A stretch of DNA of 64,000 nt from Pseudomonas tructae (GTDB lineage: Bacteria; Pseudomonadota; Gammaproteobacteria; Pseudomonadales; Pseudomonadaceae): contig NZ_CP035952.1 in NCBI RefSeq assembly GCF_004214895.1, positions 4,164,501 to 4,228,500 on the forward strand, in the 5' to 3' direction. Below, piece after piece: positions 30,101 through 38,393 of the stretch (the stretch's first letter is position 1; every line of letters begins with the position of its first letter). A model generated the notes under the pieces. The model saw only the letters and a program-made list of their open reading frames with translations, did not search any database and was not told where the DNA came from. The position numbers and the translations under genes were made by a program.

Positions 30101-30761
30101 GAGCATATGGCTTCAAGGCCACTTCGATGTGGTGATTGTCGACTGCAACATGCCGCAGATGAATGGCTATCAGTTTACCCAGGCGGTGCGGGACCACGAG
30201 CAGGCGTACCAGTGGCTACCCTGCACCGTCCTCGGCTACACCGCCAACGCCCAGCCGGAAGTGCGCGAACGCTGCCGTCAGGTGGGAATGGATGATTGCC
30301 TGCTAAAACCCATCAGTCTCAATGCCCTGAGCCAGCGCCTGGCCAAAGCCCCGCTGCTGGCAATACGCCAGACAACACCCAGGCCCATACCGTTCGACCT
30401 GCAGGGACTTGAGCCATTGGTGGGCACCAATGCCAGTGACTTGCGTCAATTGCTCGAGGAACTGCGGCGCAGTTTTCAGCGCGATGCGACGAGGCTCGAA
30501 GCTATCGACCCAGGGGAGGACGCGCTGCAACTGATGAACCAGGCCCACAGAATTCTGGGGCCAGCACGTATCATTCAGGCCGACGACCTGATCCAGGCCT
30601 GTGAACGCCTGGAGGCCGACTGCAAGGACAAGCGCGCACCCACGGTGCTCGAACGGCGTCGGCGCCGAGTGCTGAGCGTCATGCAGACAGTTGAATGCGC
30701 ATTGCAGGCGCAGTTGCAGCAACAATCTGCGCAGCAACGGCGCTCCAATGGCAATGCCTGA
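27105..30761 (+). CDS. BvgS-like hybrid sensor histidine kinase (unorthodox phosphorelay)
   Basis: A 1218-residue protein. Signal peptide, then two periplasmic SBP_bac_3 (Venus flytrap) domains (about residues 55-285 and 300-530), TM (LILQVVLGTSLLLLLSLAWNAW, near 545), a PAS domain (about 575-690), HisKA with His722 in LATISHEIRTPMN, HATPase with LVSNGIKFTE, DSGIGI and GTGLGLAIS, a receiver with Asp1013 in VIVDCNMPQMNG, and an Hpt domain with His1148 in NQAHRILGPAR. This is the full BvgS/EvgS layout. The Hpt motif differs from the usual AHxLKG, with Ile-Leu-Gly in place of Leu-Lys-Gly. The start ATG at 27105 is preferred over the TTG at 27093. Ligand unknown, although paired flytrap domains usually bind small amphipathic molecules. 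Confidence 0.94.
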   Translation: MLRRSLALLLCGLLAGLSMAPQAREVTSTPFTLFSRAGPIAMQLSLSPAQRQWIKGKGELVLGTSAPDYPPFDMTASGRDYEGLTADFAGLIGSALGLPIRVQRFATRQEAVKALAQGQIDLLGSTNGFEAVTPGIALSLPYAVDQPVLVTRENETRPLDTGLNGLRLSMVYHYLPMEEVLANYPDATIQSYPSYQNALNAVAFDQADVFLGDTISTHYLINQGHLQNVKMANFGKHEAVGFSFAVQRSNQLLLELINATLESVSSSTRESIFKRWSAGSDVLLTDRKLQLSQREERWLSDHPVVRVVVNETAAPLTFFDSAGNFRGIAADLLELIRLRTGLRFEVQRASGISDMIDRLNHDQADVIAAISPSPRRAGTLAISRPYLENSYVLLTRKGSDQPDSLEHMNGRRLALTRDSPLYDDLRQRFPGIQLIETESTFYSTSLLASGHVDAAITALINANFSLASQRELVIRSSVGAEPATFAMATARGAQELGSILDKALLSIAPEELGIINSRWRGYSTETDAYWQKYQRLILQVVLGTSLLLLLSLAWNAWMRRQIKQREAAERALSDQLEFMSALLNGTPHPMYVRDRAGLLKSCNVSYLEAVEAQLGEVLGKSIRDSTLGDSCYASQIQADYQKVMREGTPLIVDRPLLLKERELTIYHWILPYRDSLGEVQGIIGGWIDISERRQLIQDLRLAKQRADDANRAKSVFLATISHEIRTPMNAIIGMLELTLKRADQGHIDRPAIEVAYNSAKELLTLIGDILDMARIESGHMTLAPEPVNLAELVESVGRVFDGVARQKDLRLNLAIPAQARCEVLLDPLRFKQILSNLVSNGIKFTEQGQVTVHLALEPGPTADQASLLVTVQDSGIGIHAQDQQRLFLPFAQANPESNLARSGTGLGLAISRDLCQAMGGTLSLHSVFGQGTRVSIRMPLTLLADTPKSAPAPPAPEALLPALHILVIDDHPANLLLIAQQLSFLGLEHTSADNGPSGLSIWLQGHFDVVIVDCNMPQMNGYQFTQAVRDHEQAYQWLPCTVLGYTANAQPEVRERCRQVGMDDCLLKPISLNALSQRLAKAPLLAIRQTTPRPIPFDLQGLEPLVGTNASDLRQLLEELRRSFQRDATRLEAIDPGEDALQLMNQAHRILGPARIIQADDLIQACERLEADCKDKRAPTVLERRRRRVLSVMQTVECALQAQLQQQSAQQRRSNGNA

Positions 30762-30784
30762 ACAGGCACTCAAGCGCAGAAACG

Positions 30785-30813
30785 AAAACGGCGGCCACTG
30801 GGGCCGCCGTTTC
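30785..30813. terminator. Bidirectional terminator between the sensor kinase and yggL-like genes
   Basis: AAAACGGCGGCC / GGCCGCCGTTTC with a 4-nt loop, A-rich on the left and T-containing on the right. It lies between convergent genes. Confidence 0.85.
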
Positions 30814-30820
30814 AGCTGGA

Positions 30821-31165
30821 TCAGGAAGCCGGGTTGACCGGTTTTTCCGGATACCAGGCGTCCAGCAGCGGGCTGACTTCAACTTTGGTCAGTTCGCTAC
30901 GGCCCTTGAGCCAGGCTTCAACAGCAGCACGCTGCTCTTCGGTGACCGAGCCACGATCGGCCTTGCAGACCAGACCGAAGTCTTCGCCGCCAACGTAGTC
31001 CAGACCATTGGCATCCATGGCGTCAGCCAGGAATGCATCGAGGAAGGCATCAATGGCTTCGTCGGACAGGTCTTCCTTGAAATCCAGGTTCAGCTCAAAA
31101 CCCAGCTCCTGGAATTCATCCACGCAGAGTTTTTTGCGCAGACGGCGGGAACGGTTAGTGGCCAT
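30821..31165 (-). CDS. YggL-family protein (DUF469)
   Basis: A 114-residue acidic protein beginning MATNRSRRLRKKLCVDEFQELGFELNLDFK, the hallmark of the YggL family, followed by LSDEAIDAFLDAFLADAMDANGL. In E. coli YggL was found with the 50S subunit, so a ribosome-related role is possible. The start at 31165 is supported by AAGAGGATTGTTTC upstream; the extension to 31198 is not conserved. It is a single gene. Confidence 0.9.
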   Translation of the reverse strand: MATNRSRRLRKKLCVDEFQELGFELNLDFKEDLSDEAIDAFLDAFLADAMDANGLDYVGGEDFGLVCKADRGSVTEEQRAAVEAWLKGRSELTKVEVSPLLDAWYPEKPVNPAS

Positions 31166-31379
31166 GAAACAATCCTCTTGAGTATTAACGCGCGGCACTT
31201 TACCAGTTTCGCCGCGCCATTGCCGGACTAAAAGCCGATAAGCTGTTGTCTGATCCTGTATTCACAGGCCCATGGGCGGTCGGCTTGGGGCATAATGCGC
31301 GCTATATATTTCCGTGTCGGGGCCTTCACCTTTTTTCGCCCCGTTTTTTTCACCCCTCGCTCGCAGGGTTTTATTGCAC

Positions 31380-32843
31380 ATGATCAGATCTCTTCGCCCT
31401 CTGCTGCTTGCCGGCCTGCTGATGCCCCTGGCGCTTTCCAGCCATGCCGCCGCCGTCAACACCACGCTTTCGCCAAAAGTGCAGCAGGCCCTGAAAACCA
31501 ACAAGCTGCAAGACTCCGCCCTGTCACTGGTCATGCTGCCGCTCAACGGCCCGGGCACCCCGACCGTGTTCAATGCCGACGTCTCGGTCAACCCGGCCTC
31601 GACCATGAAGCTGGTCACCACTTATGCCGCCCTGGAAATGCTCGGCCCCACCCACCAGTGGAAAACCGAATTCTACAGCGACGGTCCGCTGCGCAATGGC
31701 GTGCTGCAGGGCAACCTGTACCTCAAGGGCGGCGGCGACCCGAAGCTGAACATGGAAAAGCTCTGGCTGCTGATGCGCGACCTGCGCGCCAACGGTGTAC
31801 AGACCATCAGCGGCGACCTGGTCCTCGATCGCAGCCACTTCATCCAGCCGCAACTGCCGCAATTCAACGATGACGGTGGCGACGAGAACAAACCGTTCCT
31901 GGTCAAGCCCGATTCGCTGCTGATCAACCTCAAGGCCCTGCGTTTCGTCGCCCGCAACGACGGTGGCAAGGTGCTGGTCTCGGTCGAGCCTCCGATTGCC
32001 AACATCCGCATCGACAACCAGGTCAAGGCGGTCAATTCCAAGCAGTGCAGCGGTGACGTGCGCTACAACCCGGTGGTCCAGGCCGATGGTGTCAGCGTCG
32101 TGGTCAGCGGCCAACTGGGTGACGGCTGCAACTCGCAGACCTACCTGTCGCTGCTCGACCACCCGACCTACGCCGCCGGTGCCGTGCGGGCGATCTGGAA
32201 CGAGCTGGGTGGCAGCATCCAGGGCCGCGACCGGGTCGACAACGTGCCCAAGAGCGCGCGCCTGCTGGCCCGGGCCTTCTCACCGGACCTGGTGGAGATC
32301 ATCCGCGATATCAACAAGTACAGTAACAACACCATGGCCCAGCAGTTGTTCCTGAGCCTGGGTGCGCAGTTCCGTACCGACGCCGACGGCGACGACGCCC
32401 GTGCTGCGCAACGCGTGGTCCGCCAGTGGCTGGCGAAAAAAGGCATCACCGCGCCGCACCTGATCATGGAAAACGGCTCGGGCCTGTCCCGCGCCGAACG
32501 GGTCAGTACCCGGGAAATGGCCGCCTTGCTGCAAGCGGCCTGGAACAGCCCGTACGCCGCCGAGTTCATCAGTTCGATGCCGCTGGTGGGCATGGACGGC
32601 ACCATGCGCAAGCGCCTCAAGCGCACGGCCATGACCGGCGAAGCACACATCAAGACCGGCACCCTGAACACCGTGCGCGCCATTGCCGGCTTCAGCCGCG
32701 ACAGCAACGGCAACACCTGGGCGGTGGCGGCGATCCTCAACGACCCCAAACCCTGGGGTGCCTCGGCAGTGCTCGATCAGGTCCTGCTCGACCTGTACCG
32801 CCAGCCCAAGCTGATCAACAGTACCGCCGCCGTTCAGCCCTGA
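31380..32843 (+). CDS. dacB: D-alanyl-D-alanine carboxypeptidase/endopeptidase (PBP4)
   Basis: A 487-residue periplasmic class C penicillin-binding protein. Signal peptide MIRSLRPLLLAGLLM...SHAAA, active-site S74-x-x-K77 in NPASTMKLVTTYAALEM, the SxN motif in INKYSNNTMAQQLFLS, and KTG in AHIKTGTLNTVRAIAGF. The 150-residue insertion after the SxxK motif is typical of PBP4. It trims and hydrolyses peptide cross-links in peptidoglycan. The start is the ATG at 31380, at the head of the signal peptide; a longer frame from 31314 adds an implausible leader. It converges on the diguanylate cyclase gene. Confidence 0.95.
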   Translation: MIRSLRPLLLAGLLMPLALSSHAAAVNTTLSPKVQQALKTNKLQDSALSLVMLPLNGPGTPTVFNADVSVNPASTMKLVTTYAALEMLGPTHQWKTEFYSDGPLRNGVLQGNLYLKGGGDPKLNMEKLWLLMRDLRANGVQTISGDLVLDRSHFIQPQLPQFNDDGGDENKPFLVKPDSLLINLKALRFVARNDGGKVLVSVEPPIANIRIDNQVKAVNSKQCSGDVRYNPVVQADGVSVVVSGQLGDGCNSQTYLSLLDHPTYAAGAVRAIWNELGGSIQGRDRVDNVPKSARLLARAFSPDLVEIIRDINKYSNNTMAQQLFLSLGAQFRTDADGDDARAAQRVVRQWLAKKGITAPHLIMENGSGLSRAERVSTREMAALLQAAWNSPYAAEFISSMPLVGMDGTMRKRLKRTAMTGEAHIKTGTLNTVRAIAGFSRDSNGNTWAVAAILNDPKPWGASAVLDQVLLDLYRQPKLINSTAAVQP

Positions 32844-32854
32844 GCCTGGCTCAG
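32840..32854. terminator. Short hairpin between convergent dacB and the GGDEF gene
   Basis: CTGAGC-CTG-GCTCAG, partly overlapping the dacB stop. Weak, with no T tract. Confidence 0.35.
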
Positions 32855-35241
32855 GGCAGCTCGCTCTCGACCCGGTCGCGGCCCGCCTGCTTGGCCGCGT
32901 AAACCCCCGAGTCGGCACGCAGCAGCAAGGCATCGGCGCCCTCCCCCGGGCGCCATCCGGCCACACCAAAGCTCGCCGTGACGATACCGACACCGTCAAC
33001 CGGAACACTGCGCAGGCCCTGCCATAGTTCCATGGCCAGGGTGTAGGCCTGCTCACTGCTGCTGCCTGGGCACAGCACCATGAACTCCTCACCACCCAGG
33101 CGGCAGAACACATCGGTACGGCGCAGGCGGTGATTGATACGCTGGCACAGGCTACGCAACACATGGTCGCCGACGGCGTGACCATGCAGGTCGTTGATGT
33201 GCTTGAAGTGGTCGATATCCATCATGATCACGGCCAGGTCCTGATTGTCCCGCTGGGCCCGCTCCAGCTCTGCTTTCAGGCGTTCCTGGAAATAACGGCG
33301 ATTGTGGATACCGGTCAGCGCATCGGTCACCGACAACGCCCGCAGCTCCTCCTCGACCCGTTTCAGATCGGAAATATCCGTAAGATAGCCATGCCACAAG
33401 GTACCCCCCTGCTCGGCCGGTTCCGGCGTCGCTTCGCCACGAATCCAGCGCAACCCGGCCACCGGCAACAAGACCCGGTACTCCTCGCGCCAGGGCGTCA
33501 GGTGATCGGCGGAATAGCGAATCGAGGTGCGCACCCGCGCCAGATCATCCGGGTGAATACGCTCGAACACCGCCGTGGCATCCTCCCGCAGGCGCTGCGG
33601 GTCAATCTCGTAGATATCGCGCAGGCCTTCGCTGGCATAGCTGAAGCAGGACCTGCCGTCGGGATCGAGGTAGAACTGGTAGATACCACCAGGCACCTCG
33701 GCGCTGAGCTTCTCCAGCAAGCGATCACGCGCGGCCAGGGCTTCATGCACGCGCTTGCGTTCGGTGACATCGATACAGATGGCCAGGTGGCCAACCCACA
33801 GCCCATGCTCGTCGAGCACAGCAGTGACCAGCATGTTGGCCAGCAGGTGGCTGCCATCCTTGCGCAACAGGGTCCACTCGCCCGGCTCGCTCTGGCCTTC
33901 CTGAACGGTTTCGGCAAACATCGCCTGGGCCGGGCTGACTTCGCGACCGTAGCGCAGACTCAAGGCCCGCGCCCGGGCCTGCAACTCCTGCGGTGAAACC
34001 AGGTCTTCCAGGGTCAGCTGGCCGATGACTTCAGCGCTGTGATAGCCGAGCATCCGTTCGGCACCGGCGTTGAAGGTGCTGATCACCCCGCGCAAGCTGG
34101 TGGCGATGATCGCCACCTGTGTGGCGGCATCGAGGACACTGCGCAACTGGCTGTGGGTATCGCGCAACGACTGCTCGCTGACACGCAGTTCAGCGGTACG
34201 TTGCTCGACCAGTGTCAGGGCGCGCTGGCGCTGACCGAACAGGCTGAACAACAAGGCGCTGAGCAACAGGCTGAGCAATCCACCGAGCAGCACCACGGCA
34301 TTGACCGCCGCAGAACGATTGGCCTCCATGAAAGCCAGGCTGGGGCGGATCTCCAACTGGTAGTCATGATCGGCCAGACGCAACAGATGGCTGGCAATCA
34401 GGTCGGTGTCAGCACCCTGGTTGGCGGACTGGAACAGCACCTCGTGCTGACCTTGCCCGGACAGATCGGTAATGCGCACCACCAGGTTGTCCCGGCCAGG
34501 GCTGGGCAGCCCTTCGGCCATCAGTTGTTGCAGGCTGATCACCGCCAGCACGTAGCCCTCTGGCGTGGCGGCACTGCCTGGGGCAAACACGGGCGCAACC
34601 ATGATCACGCCGCGAGCGAAGACCGGGTCAACGCTGGCCAGGTTCAACGGCGCAGAAACGGCCATGCTGCCAGGCTGCCGGGCACGCTCTAGGGCGGCCT
34701 GGCGCAAGGGTTGCGACAGCAGGTCAAGGCCCAGTGGTTGAGCCTGCTGGCCCAAAACCTGGGTGTAGAACAATGGATAATACAACCCGCGCCGGGCCGC
34801 AACCTGCAAGCTGCCGGCGTCGTTCAGCTCCTGAATGGCAAAAGGTTTGCCGAGTGTCTGTGCAGCGCTTTGCTCGAACCGCTCGCGCGCATCCCCCTCC
34901 ACCCGCGGCGCCCAGGCATAGGCCTGAGTACGGTAGAGCAAGGGTTGGGCGTAGCCATTGAATTCGGCCAGAGTGACCTGGGTGGAAAACACAAAAAAGC
35001 GGCGCAAGCCATCCAGGCGCTGCACCTGATCCTCGAAGCGTTCTTCGATGCGGCTGTAACGTTCACTGGCCAGCAGCTCGAAACGTTGCCGCAGTTGCCG
35101 GTGGTACAGGTCATGGGTCGCCAGCGCCAGCAGCGCAGTCAACAGACCGCCGGCGACAAACGCAACGCCAGCCACCAGCCAGGCGGACACTTCCTCGCTG
35201 ACAAAGCCGAGCATCTTCGGACGAGCGGCGTGCATCGACAT
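32851..35241 (-). CDS. Membrane-bound CHASE-PAS-PAS-GGDEF diguanylate cyclase
   Basis: A 796-residue protein. TM1 (WLVAGVAFVAGGLLTALLAL) is near residues 20-40. A periplasmic CHASE domain of about 250 residues contains the typical LRRFFVFSTQVTLAEFNGY block, and TM2 (VVLLGGLLSLLLSALLFSLF) is near 315. Two PAS domains follow, and the GGDEF domain has GGEEF near residue 715, preceded by RRTD five residues earlier (an inhibitory I-site). No EAL domain is present, so it should make c-di-GMP from GTP and be product-inhibited. The start is MSMHAAR at 35241; MHAARP (35235) and MLGFVS are alternatives. The signal sensed is unknown. Confidence 0.93.
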   Translation of the reverse strand: MSMHAARPKMLGFVSEEVSAWLVAGVAFVAGGLLTALLALATHDLYHRQLRQRFELLASERYSRIEERFEDQVQRLDGLRRFFVFSTQVTLAEFNGYAQPLLYRTQAYAWAPRVEGDARERFEQSAAQTLGKPFAIQELNDAGSLQVAARRGLYYPLFYTQVLGQQAQPLGLDLLSQPLRQAALERARQPGSMAVSAPLNLASVDPVFARGVIMVAPVFAPGSAATPEGYVLAVISLQQLMAEGLPSPGRDNLVVRITDLSGQGQHEVLFQSANQGADTDLIASHLLRLADHDYQLEIRPSLAFMEANRSAAVNAVVLLGGLLSLLLSALLFSLFGQRQRALTLVEQRTAELRVSEQSLRDTHSQLRSVLDAATQVAIIATSLRGVISTFNAGAERMLGYHSAEVIGQLTLEDLVSPQELQARARALSLRYGREVSPAQAMFAETVQEGQSEPGEWTLLRKDGSHLLANMLVTAVLDEHGLWVGHLAICIDVTERKRVHEALAARDRLLEKLSAEVPGGIYQFYLDPDGRSCFSYASEGLRDIYEIDPQRLREDATAVFERIHPDDLARVRTSIRYSADHLTPWREEYRVLLPVAGLRWIRGEATPEPAEQGGTLWHGYLTDISDLKRVEEELRALSVTDALTGIHNRRYFQERLKAELERAQRDNQDLAVIMMDIDHFKHINDLHGHAVGDHVLRSLCQRINHRLRRTDVFCRLGGEEFMVLCPGSSSEQAYTLAMELWQGLRSVPVDGVGIVTASFGVAGWRPGEGADALLLRADSGVYAAKQAGRDRVESELP

Positions 35242-35343
35242 AGAAAGCACTCAAAACGCCAGCATCCAGCAGATCGCGGGCTCTGATTGAGTTATAGCCA
35301 TTAGCCATTAACGAAGCAATCATCGCCCGCGACAATCGGTCGA

Positions 35344-37542
35344 TCAGCGCGCCTGAATTTTCCAGGCCCGGTGAATCTTGCTGTTACGGGCAAAGTCCGG
35401 ATCCAGGGTCTGGGCACTGATCTCTTCCACCGCATAACGCTGAGCCAGGTTCTCATCGAGCTGGAACTTGCGGAAGTTGTTCGAGAAGTACAGCACACCA
35501 CCCGGCGCCAGGCGCGCCACAGCCAGGTCGAGCAACTCGACATGATCGCGCTGTACGTCAAATACCCCTTCCATGCGCTTGGAGTTGGAGAAGGTCGGCG
35601 GATCGATGAAGATCAGCTCATATTCCTCGCGGCAGGCTTGCAGCCAGGCCATAACATCACCTTGCTCCAGGCGGTTCTTGTCCGAGAAGCCATTGAGCGA
35701 CAAGTTGCGCCGCGCCCAGTCCAGGTAGGTCTTGGACAAATCGACGCTGGTGGTGCTGCGCGCACCGCCCTTGGCCGCATGCACACTGGCGGTGGCGGTG
35801 TAGCAGAACAGGTTGAGGAAACGCTTGCCGGCGGCCTCGCGCTGGATGCGCATGCGCATCGGGCGGTGGTCGAGGAACAGTCCGGTATCCAGATAATCGG
35901 TGAGGTTGACCAGCAATTTGACGCCGCCTTCCTGCACTTCCAGGAACTGGCCCTGGGTACTCTGGCGCTCGTACTGGCGGGTGCCGCTCTGGCGCTCGCG
36001 ACGCTTGACCACGACGCGGCTCTGGTCAATGCCCAGGGCCTGGGGAATCGCCGCCAGGGCGTCGAACAGACGTGCCTGGGCCTTTTCCGGATCGATCGAG
36101 CGCGGTGCGGCGTATTCCTGCACGTGCACCCAGTCCTGGTACAGGTCGATGGCCAGGGCGTACTCGGGCATGTCGGCATCGTACAAGCGGTAGCAACTGA
36201 CGTTTTCGCGCTTGGCCCACTTGCCCAGTTGCTTGAGGTTTTTCTGCAGGCGGTTGGCGAACATCTGCCCGCCTTCGCTCAGGCGTGCCGGTTCACTGGC
36301 CACTGCCGCCGGCGTACGCGGCTCGGCGGTTTCACCGTTGCGCTCCGGTTGGCGGCGCTCGCCGGTGACGAACTGATCCGGCTGAACCTTGATCAGCAAC
36401 AACTTGCACGGCAAGGCGCCGTTCCAGAAGGCGTACTGCTTGTGGCTACGGATACCCATGCGCTTGCCCAGGTCCGGGGCACCGGTGAACACCGCCGCCT
36501 CCCAGTTCAGGCAGGCCTGGCGCAGGCGCTCGCCAAGGTTCTGGTAGAGGTACAACAGGCTCGCTTCGTCGCCCAGGCGCTCGCCATAGGGCGGGTTGCA
36601 GATCACCAGGCCTTTCTGGTTCTGGTCCGGGCGCGGTTCAAAGCTGCCGACTTCGCCCTGGTAGATTTTCACCCAATCGCTCAGGCCTGCACGTTCGACG
36701 TTGTTGCGACCCGGCTGGATCAACCGCGGGTCAGCTTCATAGCCACGAATCCACAACGGCGGGCGAGCCAGGCCAGCCTCGGCACGGGCCAGCGCCTCGT
36801 CATGCAGCTTGCGCCAGAGCGCCGGTACATGGCCCAGCCAGGCGCTGAAACCCCAGCGCTCGCGGCGCAGGTTGGGTGCGATATCGGCGGCGATCATCGC
36901 CGCTTCAACCAGGAAGGTACCCACGCCGCACATCGGGTCGGCCAGGGCGCCGCCTTCGGCAGCAATGCGCGGCCAGCCGGCACGGATCAGCACGGCGGCG
37001 GCAAGGTTTTCCTTCAGTGGCGCAGCGCCTTGCTGCAGGCGGTAACCGCGCTGATGCAGGCTGTGGCCGGACAGGTCCAGTGACAGGATCGCCTCACCGC
37101 GCTCCAGGCGCAGGTGCACACGCAGGTCCGGGTTGAGCTTGTCCACCGAAGGGCGCTCGCCGCTGCTGGTGCGCAGCTTGTCGACGATTGCATCCTTGAC
37201 CTTCAAGGCACCGAAGTGGGTGTTGTCGATGCCCGAGCCATGGCCGCTGAACTCCACCGCCAGCGAACCGCTGGCTTCCAGATGATCCTGCCACTCGACT
37301 TCATTGATGCCGTCGTAGAGGTCGTCGGCGTTTTTCATGTTGAAGCGCTTGAGCACCAGCAGCACGCGGTTGCCAAGGCGCGACCACAGGCACAGCCGAT
37401 AGGCGGTTTCCATGTCGGCCGCGCCGCGAATCGCCGAAGTGTGCTCGCGCACGTCTTCAAGGCCGAGCCCGCGGGCTTCTTCGGCAAGCAGGCCTTCAAG
37501 GCCTTTAGGGCAGGTGAGGTAAAGTTCGAAACGGTCCGACAT
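35344..37542 (-). CDS. rlmL: Bifunctional 23S rRNA methyltransferase RlmL/RlmK (m2G2445 and m7G2069)
   Basis: A 732-residue fused enzyme. The N-terminal THUMP domain (DRFELYLTCPKGLEGLLAEE) is followed by the RlmL methyltransferase with LADPMCGVGTFLVEAA and the catalytic NPPYGERLG (near residue 315). The C-terminal RlmK half has FLNLFCYTATASVHAAKGG (SAM motif) and LIFIDPPTFSNSKRM. The N2-guanine and N7-guanine activities modify the peptidyl-transferase region of 23S rRNA. The ATG at 37542 starts the conserved protein; in-frame sequence up to 37599 is a poor leader. It is a single gene. Confidence 0.96.
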   Translation of the reverse strand: MSDRFELYLTCPKGLEGLLAEEARGLGLEDVREHTSAIRGAADMETAYRLCLWSRLGNRVLLVLKRFNMKNADDLYDGINEVEWQDHLEASGSLAVEFSGHGSGIDNTHFGALKVKDAIVDKLRTSSGERPSVDKLNPDLRVHLRLERGEAILSLDLSGHSLHQRGYRLQQGAAPLKENLAAAVLIRAGWPRIAAEGGALADPMCGVGTFLVEAAMIAADIAPNLRRERWGFSAWLGHVPALWRKLHDEALARAEAGLARPPLWIRGYEADPRLIQPGRNNVERAGLSDWVKIYQGEVGSFEPRPDQNQKGLVICNPPYGERLGDEASLLYLYQNLGERLRQACLNWEAAVFTGAPDLGKRMGIRSHKQYAFWNGALPCKLLLIKVQPDQFVTGERRQPERNGETAEPRTPAAVASEPARLSEGGQMFANRLQKNLKQLGKWAKRENVSCYRLYDADMPEYALAIDLYQDWVHVQEYAAPRSIDPEKAQARLFDALAAIPQALGIDQSRVVVKRRERQSGTRQYERQSTQGQFLEVQEGGVKLLVNLTDYLDTGLFLDHRPMRMRIQREAAGKRFLNLFCYTATASVHAAKGGARSTTSVDLSKTYLDWARRNLSLNGFSDKNRLEQGDVMAWLQACREEYELIFIDPPTFSNSKRMEGVFDVQRDHVELLDLAVARLAPGGVLYFSNNFRKFQLDENLAQRYAVEEISAQTLDPDFARNSKIHRAWKIQAR

Positions 37543-38082
37543 GGGGTATCCAGAGCCTTGAGCAATAAAGTGGAAAGGCAAGCGCATTGCCCTTCCCATG
37601 TTTAATCGAACGCCTTTCCACAGCGTTCGAGTGGCGCTTTTGTTAGCGCCGGGCCACCCGCCAATCTGACTTTTGCCGTGGGCTGAAAGCCTTTGATTGC
37701 CGGGCAGAATGAAAAATTCAGGCGAAAAACCGGGAAAAATGACCCTTCGTCGTTTTGCCTTCGCTGTTACAAATTATCACATAGCGATGGCCCGATGATT
37801 TCGCATAAGGCCAAACCCTGATCATAGCGGGCTTTGCGCCAGATCCTAATCAGACGCATTTATTTACTTATCCTGTGACCCTATGAAAGGTTACGTCCTT
37901 ATGACAAAACGATCATTCACACTGTGTCTTGCATTGGTTAGAACTGGTCTCAGGTTGTCACCGCAACGGGGCAACATTTTCCGCTCGCGACGCCGGCAGC
38001 GAGCGTAAACCGGCAGAACGATTCTGCCCGACCTTCTAGAGGTCGACGGGACATTACAGTCAACAAGTGAGGGCAACACCCT
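37543..38082. promoter_or_regulatory. Long intergenic region between divergent rlmL and rmf (540 bp)
   Basis: No coding frame is supported. The middle (about 37700-37920) is AT-rich with many A/T runs and looks like promoter DNA for both neighbours. The right end forms the hairpins of the rmf leader, listed separately. A small unrecognised RNA could be hidden here; nothing diagnostic is visible. Confidence 0.5.
38012..38046 (+). promoter_or_regulatory. Hairpins in the rmf 5' leader
   Basis: GGCAGAA-CGA-TTCTGCC (38012-38028) is a perfect 7-bp hairpin, directly followed by CGACC...GGTCG (38029-38045). Both sit 38-70 bp before the rmf start, and GGG-caaca-CCC overlaps the ribosome binding site, which suggests control at the mRNA level. 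Confidence 0.55.
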
Positions 38083-38298
38083 ATGAGAAGACTTAAGCGT
38101 GATCCGTTGGAACGAGCATTTTCACGTGGCTACCAATATGGGGTCACCGGCAAATCCCGCGAGCTTTGCCCTTTTACTCTACCGTCTGTACGCCAGGCAT
38201 GGATCAATGGCTGGCGCGAAGGACGCGGCGACAACTGGGACGGTATGACCGGCACTGCGGGTATCCATAGACTCAACGAACTTCACGCCGTTGGCTGA
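38083..38298 (+). CDS. rmf: Ribosome modulation factor
   Basis: A 71-residue basic protein starting MRRLKRDPLERAFSRGYQYGVTGKSRELCPF and continuing PSVRQAWINGWREGRGDNWDG, the complete RMF signature. It dimerises 70S ribosomes into inactive 100S particles in stationary phase. Its length is close to the family norm (55-72). The leader is hairpin-rich and a strong terminator follows. It is a single gene, convergent with pyrD. Confidence 0.97.
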   Translation: MRRLKRDPLERAFSRGYQYGVTGKSRELCPFTLPSVRQAWINGWREGRGDNWDGMTGTAGIHRLNELHAVG

Positions 38299-38356
38299 AC
38301 GAGGAACTGAATCCGATTACCATGCGCGCCCCATCCGGGCGGCGGGCTGAGGCCCA

Positions 38357-38384
38357 GGGGCCCCTTGAGGGGGCCCTTTTTTAT
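38357..38384. terminator. Terminator of rmf (shared with pyrD)
   Basis: GGGGCCCC-TTGA-GGGGGCCC followed by TTTTTTA, between convergent rmf and pyrD. Confidence 0.92.
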
Positions 38385-38393
38385 GCCTGCCGT

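Noticed and set aside
35371..37083. 570-codon plus-strand frame opposite rlmL
   Set aside because: RlmL and RlmK catalytic motifs are intact on the other strand; this frame is a shadow.
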